The notes beneath the pieces are model-generated. The model did not search any database, was not told the DNA's origin, and saw only the letters and a list, made by a program, of their open reading frames with translations. 64,000 bases of DNA. Origin: Ignavibacteria bacterium. GTDB taxonomy: Bacteria; Bacteroidota; Ignavibacteria; SZUA-365. The position numbers were made by a program, and so were the translations under genes. Within the stretch, counting starts at the first letter, position 1. Every line of letters begins with the position of its first letter. This document shows positions 17,850-27,402 of the stretch, one piece after another. The stretch is from assembly GCA_016720835.1 (NCBI GenBank), contig JADKJW010000009.1:1-64000 (forward strand). The letters run 5' to 3'.

Positions 17850-20042
17850 TCAGGCGTAGATGATCTCGAGCGTGTGATGCGTCCCGTCGAAGCAGGACTC
17901 CGGAACCGCGCACGGTTCGAGATCGATATCGATCCCGTCCACGCGAAGCGAGCGCAGGGCGGGCCCGCCGTGACGCACGGTGACGTCCCACGTCGAACCG
18001 CGGTGACGCAGCGTGCTGAGAGAGATATCCGGGATGGGCAGCGCGCAGGGAATGATCTCCATGCCGCCGCCGTCGAGTCGCAGTCCCAGCACCGCTTCGA
18101 TGAGCGCGCGGTACCAGCCGGTGACGCAGTTGAGATTGGAGAGCGCCCCGTGTTTCGTCCACGCATCGGCGTCGCCACGTTCGAAGGGCGGCAATGCCAG
18201 AAACTCCGGGCAGCAGCCGAGGGCGGCCAGAGCGCCTTCCGCCAAGCCGAGCCAGCGCATGATCGCGCCGGCGTCCCCCGCGCGACGGAAGAGCTTGAGC
18301 GCGTACAGATCCCAGTGCGGATACCAGGTCTGCATCGCGGGCTCGCTCTGGCGATTGCGGTCCCACGCCGGGACGAGCGCGACTCCGTGCAGTGTCAGAT
18401 GGTGCTTCGCGATCGCCGCGGCCAGCGCGGGGAGACGATCCCCGAACAAGGCAACCGCGTCGGAGGATTGCAGGCAGAGCAGGGTGAAGAGCGGATAGGT
18501 CTCGTTGCGAGCGCGGCTGTCGATATCCACCGCGTCGGCAAGCAGGCCCGTTCCGGAATCGAGAAAGGTATCGAGAAACACCGCGCGGATCCGCTCCGCA
18601 TGCGCGCGGGCCGCCGCGGCATGGAACGGATCGCCGAGGCGCGTTGCGAAACGCTCGAGCAGCATGCAGAAACAGAAGTGCGCGGCGACCTCCATGGCGA
18701 CGGCGCTCCGCTCTCCCCTGCCGAAACGCGCGGGCAGGTCGGGATAGAAGCCGTAGTTCGCGAACAGCCCCTCGACGCTGCTGATCGCCGCCATGGCGTC
18801 GAAATGCGCAAGGAGATGCGGGTAGGTGTTGAGCAGCGGCTGCAGGTCGCCGCTGTGCGCGGTGTACTCGGCGACGAGCTGCGCGAAGAGGAATTCGAGG
18901 CCGCCGCGGTACGGCGTGTCGAGCGGAAGAAAATCGCGCGTCCATCGCCCCGGGATGCGGCCGTCCGCGTCCCGGTGGGCGTTGATGAAGGTGATCACCG
19001 CGCGCATATCGCGCAGCGCCCCCCATCGCGGGAACTCCATCGCCGTGACGATGCTGTCCCAGGACCAGATCCAGTAGTACGCGCCCGGACAGGCGCGGGG
19101 CATGCCCGCGTCGCGGACCAGGCAGGAATCGACGAGGGCCGGCACAGTCGAGAAAAAGGCCTCTATCTCCGGATATCCGTGCAGACGCAGCGCCGGCACG
19201 GCGATCACGCGCGCAGGGGCGACCGGCGGGTGCGCGTGCTTCCACTCGCGCATTTCCATGAGCGCATCGCCCGAGAACGGGGCATCGGAGAAGCGGACCT
19301 CGAAGACCCTGGGCAGTTTCGTGTCCGCGGGCAGGACTGCCTGAAAATGCCACGCCGAGATGCGCTGCTCGCACGTGAATCCGTGGCCGCCCAATGCGAC
19401 GTGCACGGCGGCGGTGTAGACCGGCAGCGGCGCGTCCCTCGCCCAGTCGCGGAGATCGTCCGGCGTCGCGAAGCCGGAACGCAACGGGCGCGCAAAGACC
19501 GCCCGGCGCCACGTCTCCGGGATGAGAAAATCACCCGCGTACGGGCCGCTCCGGCGAAGCCAGGCGTCGAGCTGCAAGGTATCCTCGCAGGCGAGAAGGA
19601 GACGGTTGCCGTCCACTTGCGCTTCCCGCCACGCGCGGTCGCCCTGCACGTCTCCCATCAACGAGAACGGTTCGAATCGGACATCGATCGAGATCATCTC
19701 CGATCCCGCGTTCGAGAACACGAGGGACAGCGACCGCTCCAGACAGAGAAGCTCCACTCCGAGCCCGCCGTGCAGCCGCGGCTCGATCAGGATGCTGCCG
19801 GGCGACCATGCGACCGTGTCGATGACGAACGGGACCCAATGTTCGCCGTCGTGCGACAGGCGGATGGTGAGCACTCCCCTGCTCTGCGCGAAGATCCTCG
19901 AATTCCGGCTCACCGGCTGCATGCCGTGGTAGCCGATCTCCGACACGACGGCATCCCCGGCTGTCACCAGCGCATTGACGCGGTCATGCGAAATCCAGAC
20001 CCCGCGATCGGCGAGCGTGGAAAGCGTGATGGAACGAGACAT
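17850..20042 (-). CDS. Large (alpha/alpha)6-toroid glycosidase-like protein
   Basis: 730 residues from ATG 20042; a longer frame reaching 20126 has no supporting ribosome site. The first ~270 residues are beta-rich. The rest is a helical toroid with AYYWIWSWDSIVTAMEFPRW (321-340), ARRDADGRIPG-like and PYRGGLEFLFAQLVAEY blocks, typical of six-hairpin glycosidases (GH63/GH78/GH94-like). A small beta-domain closes the protein. I cannot place it in one family. No signal peptide is seen. It lies 15 bases upstream of the GH36 gene and is likely cotranscribed. Confidence 0.6.
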   Translation of the reverse strand: MSRSITLSTLADRGVWISHDRVNALVTAGDAVVSEIGYHGMQPVSRNSRIFAQSRGVLTIRLSHDGEHWVPFVIDTVAWSPGSILIEPRLHGGLGVELLCLERSLSLVFSNAGSEMISIDVRFEPFSLMGDVQGDRAWREAQVDGNRLLLACEDTLQLDAWLRRSGPYAGDFLIPETWRRAVFARPLRSGFATPDDLRDWARDAPLPVYTAAVHVALGGHGFTCEQRISAWHFQAVLPADTKLPRVFEVRFSDAPFSGDALMEMREWKHAHPPVAPARVIAVPALRLHGYPEIEAFFSTVPALVDSCLVRDAGMPRACPGAYYWIWSWDSIVTAMEFPRWGALRDMRAVITFINAHRDADGRIPGRWTRDFLPLDTPYRGGLEFLFAQLVAEYTAHSGDLQPLLNTYPHLLAHFDAMAAISSVEGLFANYGFYPDLPARFGRGERSAVAMEVAAHFCFCMLLERFATRLGDPFHAAAARAHAERIRAVFLDTFLDSGTGLLADAVDIDSRARNETYPLFTLLCLQSSDAVALFGDRLPALAAAIAKHHLTLHGVALVPAWDRNRQSEPAMQTWYPHWDLYALKLFRRAGDAGAIMRWLGLAEGALAALGCCPEFLALPPFERGDADAWTKHGALSNLNCVTGWYRALIEAVLGLRLDGGGMEIIPCALPIPDISLSTLRHRGSTWDVTVRHGGPALRSLRVDGIDIDLEPCAVPESCFDGTHHTLEIIYA

Positions 20043-20196
20043 CGGCAGCGGGATCCGGAGAATGAGGGAAGTGGACGGGGAGGACGCCGATGCGCAACAA
20101 GCACCCCCGATGTCCATGTTCCGCAAATATCCGTTCCACCGTCGCCATTATCAATGCCGCGTTCAGTATTGCGTCGATCCGTGCCGCAGCGAGAGG

Positions 20197-22533
20197 TCAG
20201 GGTGCCGGAGTGGGGGCCGAATGGGAACCGTGACTCGAATAGTCGTAGCGGAATTCGGAACCGTCACCCGAGGTCCAGACGCACCCGCGCTCGTCCATGC
20301 GAATGGCCGTCGTGAGCCCGTCCTTGAGATCGAGCGCCCAGACCACGGTCAGGGCGTCACCGTCCGTCCCGAGAGAAAGCGCGTGATCGCGCCGGCCGTC
20401 GTGCGGATACGCGGGGACGAAATCGGTCAGGCCGCAGTGTGAGGAAGCCGTGGGACTGCTCGCCGCGAGCAGTGTCCGCGGCACGGAACCGCGGAAGATA
20501 TAGCGGAGTTCACTGTCCGCTGATTCCGTCCGCTCGATGGGGAGCCAGGAATGCAGGTTCCACTGCAGGGGACGCGCACGCTGCAGGGCGATGCGGTCGA
20601 CACCGAGCAGCCGGTTGCCGATCTCGATGAACAGGGTGCGCGTGCAATCCCGCACGCCGAGATCGGGATGGTAGCAGCGCGCGAGATCCATGAAGATCGC
20701 CTGCTGCGCGCCGAGCGCGCGGATGCGGGGCGCGTGCGGGATGAAGCGTTCCGGCAGGGCGTCGGGGAACCAGACGGCGCTGTCGCCGATCTGGCCGCTG
20801 CCATCCACGCTGAACACGTTGTGCAGCGCCGTGTCGCGCCGGTATGACGGGCCGGGACCGGAGACGACGAATTCGCCGCGGTCGAACACGAGGAAGGAGC
20901 CGTTCGCCGGATCGCTGTGGCCGTAGCCGCCGCACTCTCCCGCGGCGCGGCGCTGCCTGCCGAGCGGCGCGCCGCTGCGGACGGTGCACAGGCAGTCATC
21001 GCTGCGAAGGAAGATCTGTCCTCCGTCGAGGAAGTGCGCCTGCGACGGTGTCGCGATCATGGACATGCCGGGGTCGTCGCAGAGAAATTCGTAGACGCGT
21101 CTCCGCGCGGGGGCGGCGCGGTAGTCGACGCCGTCGACGGCTTCCTCCATCAGCAGGTCGCCGAGCGCCTGCGCGACCATGTCGCCGGTGCGCTTCGCGA
21201 TGAGCATGTGGCACCAGGCGTCCCCGCCGACGCGATACTGCGCATCGCCGAAGGTGATGCCGTAGCTGCCGCCGGGCGCCGTGGCCGCCGCGCGGAAGCG
21301 CGAGGCGCTCCGCCAGTACCCGGTTTCATTCCAGAGGTCCTCGCCGCAGCACGATCGAAACAACTCGAGCCAGCGCAGCAGGAACCCGTGCTCGTAGATC
21401 CAGAGGTTGAGACCGTGCGGGTAAAAGCCGTCCTCGGGCAGCATGGAGAGAATGCGTCGCAGCGCGCCGTGAAAGTGGGAGATGCGCGTCGCTGAGGCGG
21501 GGTGCTCCTCGTGAAACACGATCGAGAACGCGAGCAGACCCAGCGCGCAGCCCAGATAATGCGCCTGCGCGATGTCGCGCCGATCGTCGGGCAGGAAGGC
21601 CGCGCAGCGGTCGGCGACGGCGAAGATCCGCGCGCTCGCATCCACCCGTTCCGTGTGCGAGAGAAAGGGGTGCAACCAGTCATATCCCGCGCACAGCACA
21701 AAGAGCATCTCGCCGCATTGCGTGTCGATGCCGAGCGGAGCGTAATCTGGCCTCGCCGTCAGCGCGGTGAACGCGAACAGCGCTTCCCTGCCGCGGGCGA
21801 CGCGCTCTGCGGTCGGGTCGACGATCGCGGCGAGGGCGGTGAGCAACAGGCGGTCCTCGGGAAAGAGCCGTTCCGGACCGGCGGGAAGTTTCGCCTGCGC
21901 GGTGAGCTCCGGCACTTCGCCATCGTCGTCCGCGAGCAGCGCCTCGATGCGTTGCCAGTGCTCGCGGTGCGACTCGGCGGCGCGCGATCGCATGACGGTG
22001 ATATCCGCTTCCGAGAAGAACAATCTCGGATGCCTGCCGGCGAGATGGGGAAGCACGGTCGCGTGTACCGGCTCCACGGGAACGCGCGAGCCCGGCAGGA
22101 ACTCCGCGCGCAACGGAATCCACCGCGGATCCGCGGGAGTGACGACCATGAGCGCCGGATCGCCCGTCTCCAGTGACACCGCGAGGCGTACCACGCCACG
22201 GCGCAACTCGTCTCCGAAAAACACCGGGTCGGTCCTGCACGGCCTGCCGTCAATGAGGATGTGGACGGCCGGCAGTTCGGGGATCCCGCGCCAGCCCGGC
22301 CAGGGTCCGACGCGCACGCCGCGGCCCTCGCGGTTCCATTCGGCGCGATCGAAGGTGCGCGGCCCGTCGTCGTCGGGAAAGGCCGCGTGAATGGAATAGC
22401 GATCGAACGGATACGCGGCGATGCCGAATTTCATCAGCATCGTGCGCAACGGCTCGCCGCCGGGCAGTTCCACAATCCAACGGCCGGCGCCATCCGGTCG
22501 AATGGTGATCAGGGTGTGGTCATCCAGTATCAT
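20197..22533 (-). CDS. Heparinase II/III-like polysaccharide lyase
   Basis: 778 residues. A helical toroid carries DGFYPHGLNLWIYEHGF (368-384), matching the DG-x-YPEG-xxY-xxY pattern of heparinase II/III and alginate-lyase families. A C-terminal beta-sandwich starts with GYGHSDPANGSFLVFDRG (536-553), the conserved GHxDxGSF-type strand, and SGPGPSYRRD. These enzymes cleave uronate-containing polysaccharides by beta-elimination; Tyr/His residues in those motifs are the catalytic candidates. The lack of a signal peptide suggests it acts on imported oligosaccharides, unlike most family members. ATG 22533 has GGGGAG upstream. A 154-base gap follows its stop. Confidence 0.7.
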   Translation of the reverse strand: MILDDHTLITIRPDGAGRWIVELPGGEPLRTMLMKFGIAAYPFDRYSIHAAFPDDDGPRTFDRAEWNREGRGVRVGPWPGWRGIPELPAVHILIDGRPCRTDPVFFGDELRRGVVRLAVSLETGDPALMVVTPADPRWIPLRAEFLPGSRVPVEPVHATVLPHLAGRHPRLFFSEADITVMRSRAAESHREHWQRIEALLADDDGEVPELTAQAKLPAGPERLFPEDRLLLTALAAIVDPTAERVARGREALFAFTALTARPDYAPLGIDTQCGEMLFVLCAGYDWLHPFLSHTERVDASARIFAVADRCAAFLPDDRRDIAQAHYLGCALGLLAFSIVFHEEHPASATRISHFHGALRRILSMLPEDGFYPHGLNLWIYEHGFLLRWLELFRSCCGEDLWNETGYWRSASRFRAAATAPGGSYGITFGDAQYRVGGDAWCHMLIAKRTGDMVAQALGDLLMEEAVDGVDYRAAPARRRVYEFLCDDPGMSMIATPSQAHFLDGGQIFLRSDDCLCTVRSGAPLGRQRRAAGECGGYGHSDPANGSFLVFDRGEFVVSGPGPSYRRDTALHNVFSVDGSGQIGDSAVWFPDALPERFIPHAPRIRALGAQQAIFMDLARCYHPDLGVRDCTRTLFIEIGNRLLGVDRIALQRARPLQWNLHSWLPIERTESADSELRYIFRGSVPRTLLAASSPTASSHCGLTDFVPAYPHDGRRDHALSLGTDGDALTVVWALDLKDGLTTAIRMDERGCVWTSGDGSEFRYDYSSHGSHSAPTPAP

Positions 22534-22554
22534 CGCGCTCCCCAGCTCGATTGG

Positions 22555-24609
22555 TTAGATGTCGAAAGGTCGTGCATTCTTCGGAAAGAAAAAACAGCGC
22601 AACCCGTCTGATGCGGAGACACGGAGCCGCCGTCCGCCGTAGCGCAGCAGGCCGGCGTACGTTCCGCCCGCTCGCGCCGGCGCCAGCGAGAGGAGGGCGC
22701 CGTCGCGGAGGTCGGTGATACTGGCCCAGGAGCGGGCGGGCGCGGTAACGGGACGCAGCGTCGCGTTGTTCCGCGCGAGCGCCGAGAACAGGGCACGTTC
22801 GCTGATGGCAGCGGAACGAAAGGTCCGCGGGAGCATCGCGCCGTCGTCGCTCCGCGAGGGCGTCCGGTACAGCCAGTGAATGTCCCTCGCAGCGGCTCGA
22901 ATCCGTGGGAGCAGGCGCGCGGACAGGACGTCGCCGTACGGCCAGACTACCGCATCGTACGCGCGACCGTTCACTGCCGCGCCGCCGTTCTTGATGACAA
23001 CGCCATCGAGCATCGAGGACGCGATCAGTTCCGGATGATAGTGCCGGTCGAGGAGCGAGAGCAGCAACCGGAAAATGCGCGCGAGCGCCGCATCCGCCGT
23101 CGGACCGTCCGCCGCAAAGAGACTCTCCACGGGCAGCACGACAAGCAGATTTGCGCGAGGGAGACGGCCTTCCGTCGGAGCGCGGTGCCGCTCGAGCAGC
23201 TCCGTCCACTCGGGCATGCCCTGCCATGTTGCATGGTTCGGGTAGCCGGGAGTGAACGGCAGTCCGAGGAAGGACGACTCTCGACCGAGCGTGCCCGCCG
23301 GTCCGTAGATGTGCGCCGACCAGCGCAGCCCGAACACGGCCATCACGTGCACGCAATGTTCCATGATGCGCCGTTGCGACAGCGCGCCGCCATCCTCGCC
23401 GGTGGTCCACAGATTGTTGTATGCGGCGCCTGTCGCGCTGTGCCGTCCCAGCGAGGCGGCGACGACGGACATCGCCGCAAGATTCGCGTGGAAGGCTGAA
23501 CCCGGCGTCTCGAGCAAGTTGACGCTGCCAAGATCGGCGAAGCCGCAATCCTTGGAGTCGAGGGCGCGCCACAGATCGAAGCTGCCGTGATTGCGGTCGG
23601 CGCAGGAGGCCGATTCCCAGCGCCAGGTGTCGTGCATCCCCATGATGGCGCCGCGGCCCCACAGCCGCCGCGTCTCCCGCCGCGCGCGCTGCTGCGCCTG
23701 GACGACGGTGGTCTGCACCGCGCGAAAGTACGCGTTGCGCACGGCGATGTGCCGGCCGTCGCCCGCGGGAAGCATCAGCGTCCACAACTCGCGCGACAGG
23801 TCGATGCCGTCCCGCTTCAGCCGCGCGCGGATGGCCGGCGTGAACGGAAAGCTGCCGTCCATGCAGAGGTAGCCCGGCTCGTCCCAGAGCACGGCATCAG
23901 CCGGAACGCCCGACGCCGCGAGGGCCCGGAGCGCGCCGATATATCGGTCCATCGCATCCGTATCTCCGAAATCGAAGACGTTCGTGCGGAAGCGGAAGAA
24001 CGCCATGATGCGCCATGGACCGTTCGCGGGTGGATCGAAGCGTCCGAAGACCTCCGCGCTGCGATCGGCGGCATGCCAGTGGAACCGCGATTGCGCGGTG
24101 ATGTCGATCGCGGTCGGCGCCTCGCCGGGGCGCGGGCGGAAGGCGACCACCCTCTCGAGACCGTCAGGCGCATACTCGACGGCGCCCTCCGTGAGGATGT
24201 GCGAAGGGCGGGGCAGCACGTCGCAGCGAAGTGAATACCTCCCGCCACGCGGAGCGACGGTATGCGGCGCGATGCCTCCCCAGGTCGCGCTGCCGCAGGT
24301 CACGATGGTCGCCCCCTTCCCTGCTTCGAGCCTGGCGCTGGACTGCCGGGGATCCGCGCACACCCAGTACGCGAGCCCGCGCGCACGGCACAGCTCGCCG
24401 ATGGCGGCAAGCGCCTGCATGGCAGGCGCATCCGGCCACGCATAATGACTGCAGCGCACGATGGCGGTGATGCCGCGGAAACCCGCTGTCGCGATATCCT
24501 CGAACTCGGCGCGCAGCGCGTCGGGATCCTCGATCACGCGATCGTTCACCGTCCACATCATGACGGTGGATGGCAACGTCCGCAGCGGAGCGGGCGATAC
24601 GCGTCTCAT
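22555..24609 (-). CDS. Large TIM-barrel-like putative glycoside hydrolase, family unassigned
   Basis: 684 residues with no signal peptide. The N-terminal part (MMWTVNDRVIEDPDALRAEF, GFRGITAIVRCSHYAWPD) looks like the first strands of a TIM barrel. DAVLWDEPGYLCMDG (about residues 240-254) carries a candidate catalytic Glu. The middle has SAHIYGPAGTLGRESSF and NHATWQGMPEW blocks, followed by LLVVLPVESLF and a beta-galactosidase-trimerisation-like segment (NGRAYDAVVWPYGDVLS), then a short beta-domain. The layout recalls GH42/GH106-like enzymes but the match is weak. Its start overlaps the preceding gene stop (ATGA at 24606-24609). Confidence 0.55.
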   Translation of the reverse strand: MRRVSPAPLRTLPSTVMMWTVNDRVIEDPDALRAEFEDIATAGFRGITAIVRCSHYAWPDAPAMQALAAIGELCRARGLAYWVCADPRQSSARLEAGKGATIVTCGSATWGGIAPHTVAPRGGRYSLRCDVLPRPSHILTEGAVEYAPDGLERVVAFRPRPGEAPTAIDITAQSRFHWHAADRSAEVFGRFDPPANGPWRIMAFFRFRTNVFDFGDTDAMDRYIGALRALAASGVPADAVLWDEPGYLCMDGSFPFTPAIRARLKRDGIDLSRELWTLMLPAGDGRHIAVRNAYFRAVQTTVVQAQQRARRETRRLWGRGAIMGMHDTWRWESASCADRNHGSFDLWRALDSKDCGFADLGSVNLLETPGSAFHANLAAMSVVAASLGRHSATGAAYNNLWTTGEDGGALSQRRIMEHCVHVMAVFGLRWSAHIYGPAGTLGRESSFLGLPFTPGYPNHATWQGMPEWTELLERHRAPTEGRLPRANLLVVLPVESLFAADGPTADAALARIFRLLLSLLDRHYHPELIASSMLDGVVIKNGGAAVNGRAYDAVVWPYGDVLSARLLPRIRAAARDIHWLYRTPSRSDDGAMLPRTFRSAAISERALFSALARNNATLRPVTAPARSWASITDLRDGALLSLAPARAGGTYAGLLRYGGRRLRVSASDGLRCFFFPKNARPFDI

Positions 24610-25994
24610 GCGCGGTGTTCCTGTTCGAACAGGACGTCGTCAAAGCGGCAGATCCCGCTCCCCTCCAGCTCCAGAAGGAGATGCACGCGATCCGGGGGCG
24701 GGGATATCGCGGGCGTTTCCACGACAAGCCGGGTCCACGGCGTCGTGCCGTCGAGCTGCGTTTCGGATCCGAATACCTCGTATGTGTGCACATCGAAGAG
24801 ATCTTCCGCACCTTCGCGGTGCACACGCAGGGCGATGCGCGCAGCTCCATTGACGGCATCCGCGCGCACCCATGCGCTGAGCCGATAGCGGGCGCCGTCG
24901 ACAAACGGCGGATCACCGTACGCGGGACCGAGCGTGGTCGCCACCCAGCGCGACACGGTCGCCTCCTGATGCACGATTCGCAGCGACGAATCGTCCGCGT
25001 GCCCCTCCGCCCTGTCCACGTCTCCACGCGCGTGTGCGCTGTCCGTCGTTTCATGGCTCCACGGCCAGACGTCCGCGGCATCCCCGTCGATGCTCGCGAT
25101 GGTCTCGGCGAAGCTGTTCACCCCGTGCACGTAGATCGGCGCGCCGTCGTTTCCTGCCGCGGGATCGTCTTCAGCGGCGGCGGCGAGTTCGCGCGCGCGT
25201 TCGACGTCGATGGAAAAGAGCCTGACGGCGGCGGTGATGCGCCGTGGAGACCGCAGCAGCACATCCTCCGCGCCGTGGCAGAGACGCACCGCGAAGTGCG
25301 CGTCCCACATGTAGGCGCAGAGGCCCGCGCTGATCTCCGCGCCGTCGAGGATCTGCACGGCGGGATTGTCCGCTTCCAGCAGGTAGCAGAACACGTCGCC
25401 GGGCAGGAGGCGGATGTCATGCTTGTCCGCGGATTCGAGATGGGTGTGCGGGATGCGCGTCACCGTGTCGCCGCGCACGACGACGCAGGCGTCATAACGC
25501 TTGCGCTCGTCCCCTCCCGGGAGGAAGACGCCCGAGGGCCAGAGATTCAGAAATTCGAGTTCGCCGTGCTGCGGATGCGGAGTGACGCGCCATTCCGCCC
25601 CGGGCGCAATCTCAAGCGCGGCGAACAGATGGTATTCGATCCTGCCGTCCGCGAAGGCCTCCACGACAAGGTCCGTCATGCTGCGCGCCGCTCCGGAGGC
25701 GGTGCTTCCGTGACACCGAAGACGCAGAAGCGCTTCTCCGGTGTCGATATCCTCGACGCGGGCCTCTCCGCGCGCGCTCCGCTCCGGATCCTCGTGGTGG
25801 TGATACTGCCGCCAGTACAGCGGAATGCCGGCGTCGACGCCCGCCAACGCCGCGCCGCCGGCATGGAAGCGCACATTCCGGAGTTCGAGGTCTGCTATTT
25901 CGGCGACCGCCCGCGCGTCGAGCGTGATGATCCCCGATGCCGGACCCGTGCGCAGAAATGCGAGCCGCGGCTCCGCAGCGAGCGGGGAGATCAC
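24606..25994 (-). CDS. Beta-sandwich protein with C-terminal carbohydrate-binding-like domain
   Basis: 462 residues from a GTG start at 25994, eight bases after the binding-protein stop and preceded by GTGAGGACCAC; an in-frame ATG at 26054 would overlap the binding protein. The first ~300 residues are beta-rich (EFLNLWPSGVFLPGGDERKR, DIRLLPGDVFCYLLEADNP). The end looks like a CBM4/9-type jelly roll (GARYRLSAWVRADAVNG, ARIALRVHREG, WTRLVVETPAIS). I do not recognise the catalytic part. It may be an accessory or hydrolase subunit working with the downstream TIM-barrel protein, to which it is coupled by a four-base overlap. No export signal is visible. Confidence 0.5.
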   Translation of the reverse strand: MISPLAAEPRLAFLRTGPASGIITLDARAVAEIADLELRNVRFHAGGAALAGVDAGIPLYWRQYHHHEDPERSARGEARVEDIDTGEALLRLRCHGSTASGAARSMTDLVVEAFADGRIEYHLFAALEIAPGAEWRVTPHPQHGELEFLNLWPSGVFLPGGDERKRYDACVVVRGDTVTRIPHTHLESADKHDIRLLPGDVFCYLLEADNPAVQILDGAEISAGLCAYMWDAHFAVRLCHGAEDVLLRSPRRITAAVRLFSIDVERARELAAAAEDDPAAGNDGAPIYVHGVNSFAETIASIDGDAADVWPWSHETTDSAHARGDVDRAEGHADDSSLRIVHQEATVSRWVATTLGPAYGDPPFVDGARYRLSAWVRADAVNGAARIALRVHREGAEDLFDVHTYEVFGSETQLDGTTPWTRLVVETPAISPPPDRVHLLLELEGSGICRFDDVLFEQEHRA

Positions 25995-26001
25995 GTGGTC
26001 C

Positions 26002-27402
26002 TCACTTCCCGTCCGCGGGACGCTGCCCGGCGAGCTGGCGCCGCAGCGCGTCACGGAACACGGGCTTCATGGCGCTCGTGGCAAGCGTGTTCTCCAGATC
26101 CTTCGCCACCCTGGCGTTGATACCCGGGACGGCGGCGGCGAGTTCGTCGATGCCGATGGAGCGCGACCAGAGCCGGTCCAGCAACGGCTGGAAGCGTTCG
26201 AGTATCGGCGCCATCGTGAAGCTCGAGAAACGCACGAAGTAGCGCGGATCGCCGCCTTCCTGCTGCTCGGCGAGACGCCACACGTCGCGAAAACCCGTCG
26301 CAGCGAGACGCGCATGCTTGCGCTCCCAGCCGCCGGCGAAGTCCGCGTCGCGCAGCACCGGATTCGGCTGATACACGCTCGCGCCGGAGACGATCCACTT
26401 CAGCGCCTCCCAGGCGCGCTGTGGATGCCTGGTCCGCGCGCTGATCGCGAGGCCCCCGGAGTGGGAGCGGAAGTAGCGCGGGGCCTTGCCCGCGAAGCGC
26501 GGCAGCGGCGCGAGGGCCCAGTCGATCGTGAGCGTTTCAAACAGATTCGTGTTCGGCACGGCCTCGACGAGCATCGCGACGGTCCCGTTCTCGAGCATCT
26601 GCGGCGCCTGCATGCCCATCGCCTGCACGCGGCGCGTGTCGGGCATGAGTCCGTCCTGCATCAGCGCGAGATACCGCACGTAGACGTCGCGCGCTTCGGG
26701 AGAAAGCGAGAGAAACAAGGCTTCACGCGGCAGGGGCGCGTGATTCATCTGCTCGAAGGCTTCGATGAAATGGCTGCCGATGAAGACGCCGTACCGATCG
26801 GTCTTGCCGTCGCCGTTCGCATCGCGCGTGAGGCGCCGGGCCGTCGCGACCATGTCGTCCCAGGTCCACGTGGAATCCGGCGGCGCGATGCCCGCTTCGG
26901 CGAACAGCGCGCGGTTGTAGTACACGCCGACGGTGAACGCCCAGTTGCTGACGCTGTACCAGCCGCCGTCGAGCGACACGCCGTCGGCGCGCGCGGAGGC
27001 GAGCAGCCGGTCGGCAAAGGGATCCTTCTCCGCGAAGGGCCGGAGATCGAGAATGCGGCCCTCGGACGCGAAACGATCGCGCAGCACGTTGTTCACGGTG
27101 AAGATGTCGGGCTCCTGCCCTGCGGCGACCATGGCGTAGAGCTTCTCGTCGCCGTTGAAGGGATTGAGGGCGATGCCGATGCCCGTGCGTTTCGTGAACG
27201 CCGGGATGTCGCGCTCCAGCGCCTGGATCTCCAGCGCGTTCGAGCCGCACTGGTAGGTGACGGCGTCGCCGCCCTTCCCGCCTCCGCAGCCGCCGAGCAG
27301 CAACGCAACGGCGCACACACCCGCGGCGAGAAGGAGCGCCGCGGAACGCCGCGTTGTGCGACGCGGGAACGGCAAAGGAGATTCAGGCCCGGTACGCGCC
27401 AA
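26002..27402 (-). CDS. ABC sugar transporter substrate-binding lipoprotein (family 1)
   Basis: About 466 residues. A basic N-terminus and hydrophobic stretch lead to the lipobox LLGGC (Cys39), followed by a family 1 solute-binding protein (EIQALERDIPAFTKRTGI, DIFTVNNVLRDRFASEG, WTWDDMVATARRLTRDANGDGKTDRYG). It should sit in the periplasm, lipid-anchored, and deliver an oligosaccharide to the two permeases. The start codon appears to be TTG (27402, or TTG ten codons later), because no ATG precedes the leader; the 27402 start overlaps the permease stop by 20 bases. The internal DANGDGKTD looks like a calcium-type loop common in this family. Confidence 0.8.
   Translation of the reverse strand: MARTGPESPLPFPRRTTRRSAALLLAAGVCAVALLLGGCGGGKGGDAVTYQCGSNALEIQALERDIPAFTKRTGIGIALNPFNGDEKLYAMVAAGQEPDIFTVNNVLRDRFASEGRILDLRPFAEKDPFADRLLASARADGVSLDGGWYSVSNWAFTVGVYYNRALFAEAGIAPPDSTWTWDDMVATARRLTRDANGDGKTDRYGVFIGSHFIEAFEQMNHAPLPREALFLSLSPEARDVYVRYLALMQDGLMPDTRRVQAMGMQAPQMLENGTVAMLVEAVPNTNLFETLTIDWALAPLPRFAGKAPRYFRSHSGGLAISARTRHPQRAWEALKWIVSGASVYQPNPVLRDADFAGGWERKHARLAATGFRDVWRLAEQQEGGDPRYFVRFSSFTMAPILERFQPLLDRLWSRSIGIDELAAAVPGINARVAKDLENTLATSAMKPVFRDALRRQLAGQRPADGK

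Noticed and set aside
20043..20126. Upstream extension of the helical-toroid protein
   Set aside because: The extra 28 residues are not like a leader or the domain start and have no ribosome site. The ATG at 20042 begins the beta-rich domain directly.
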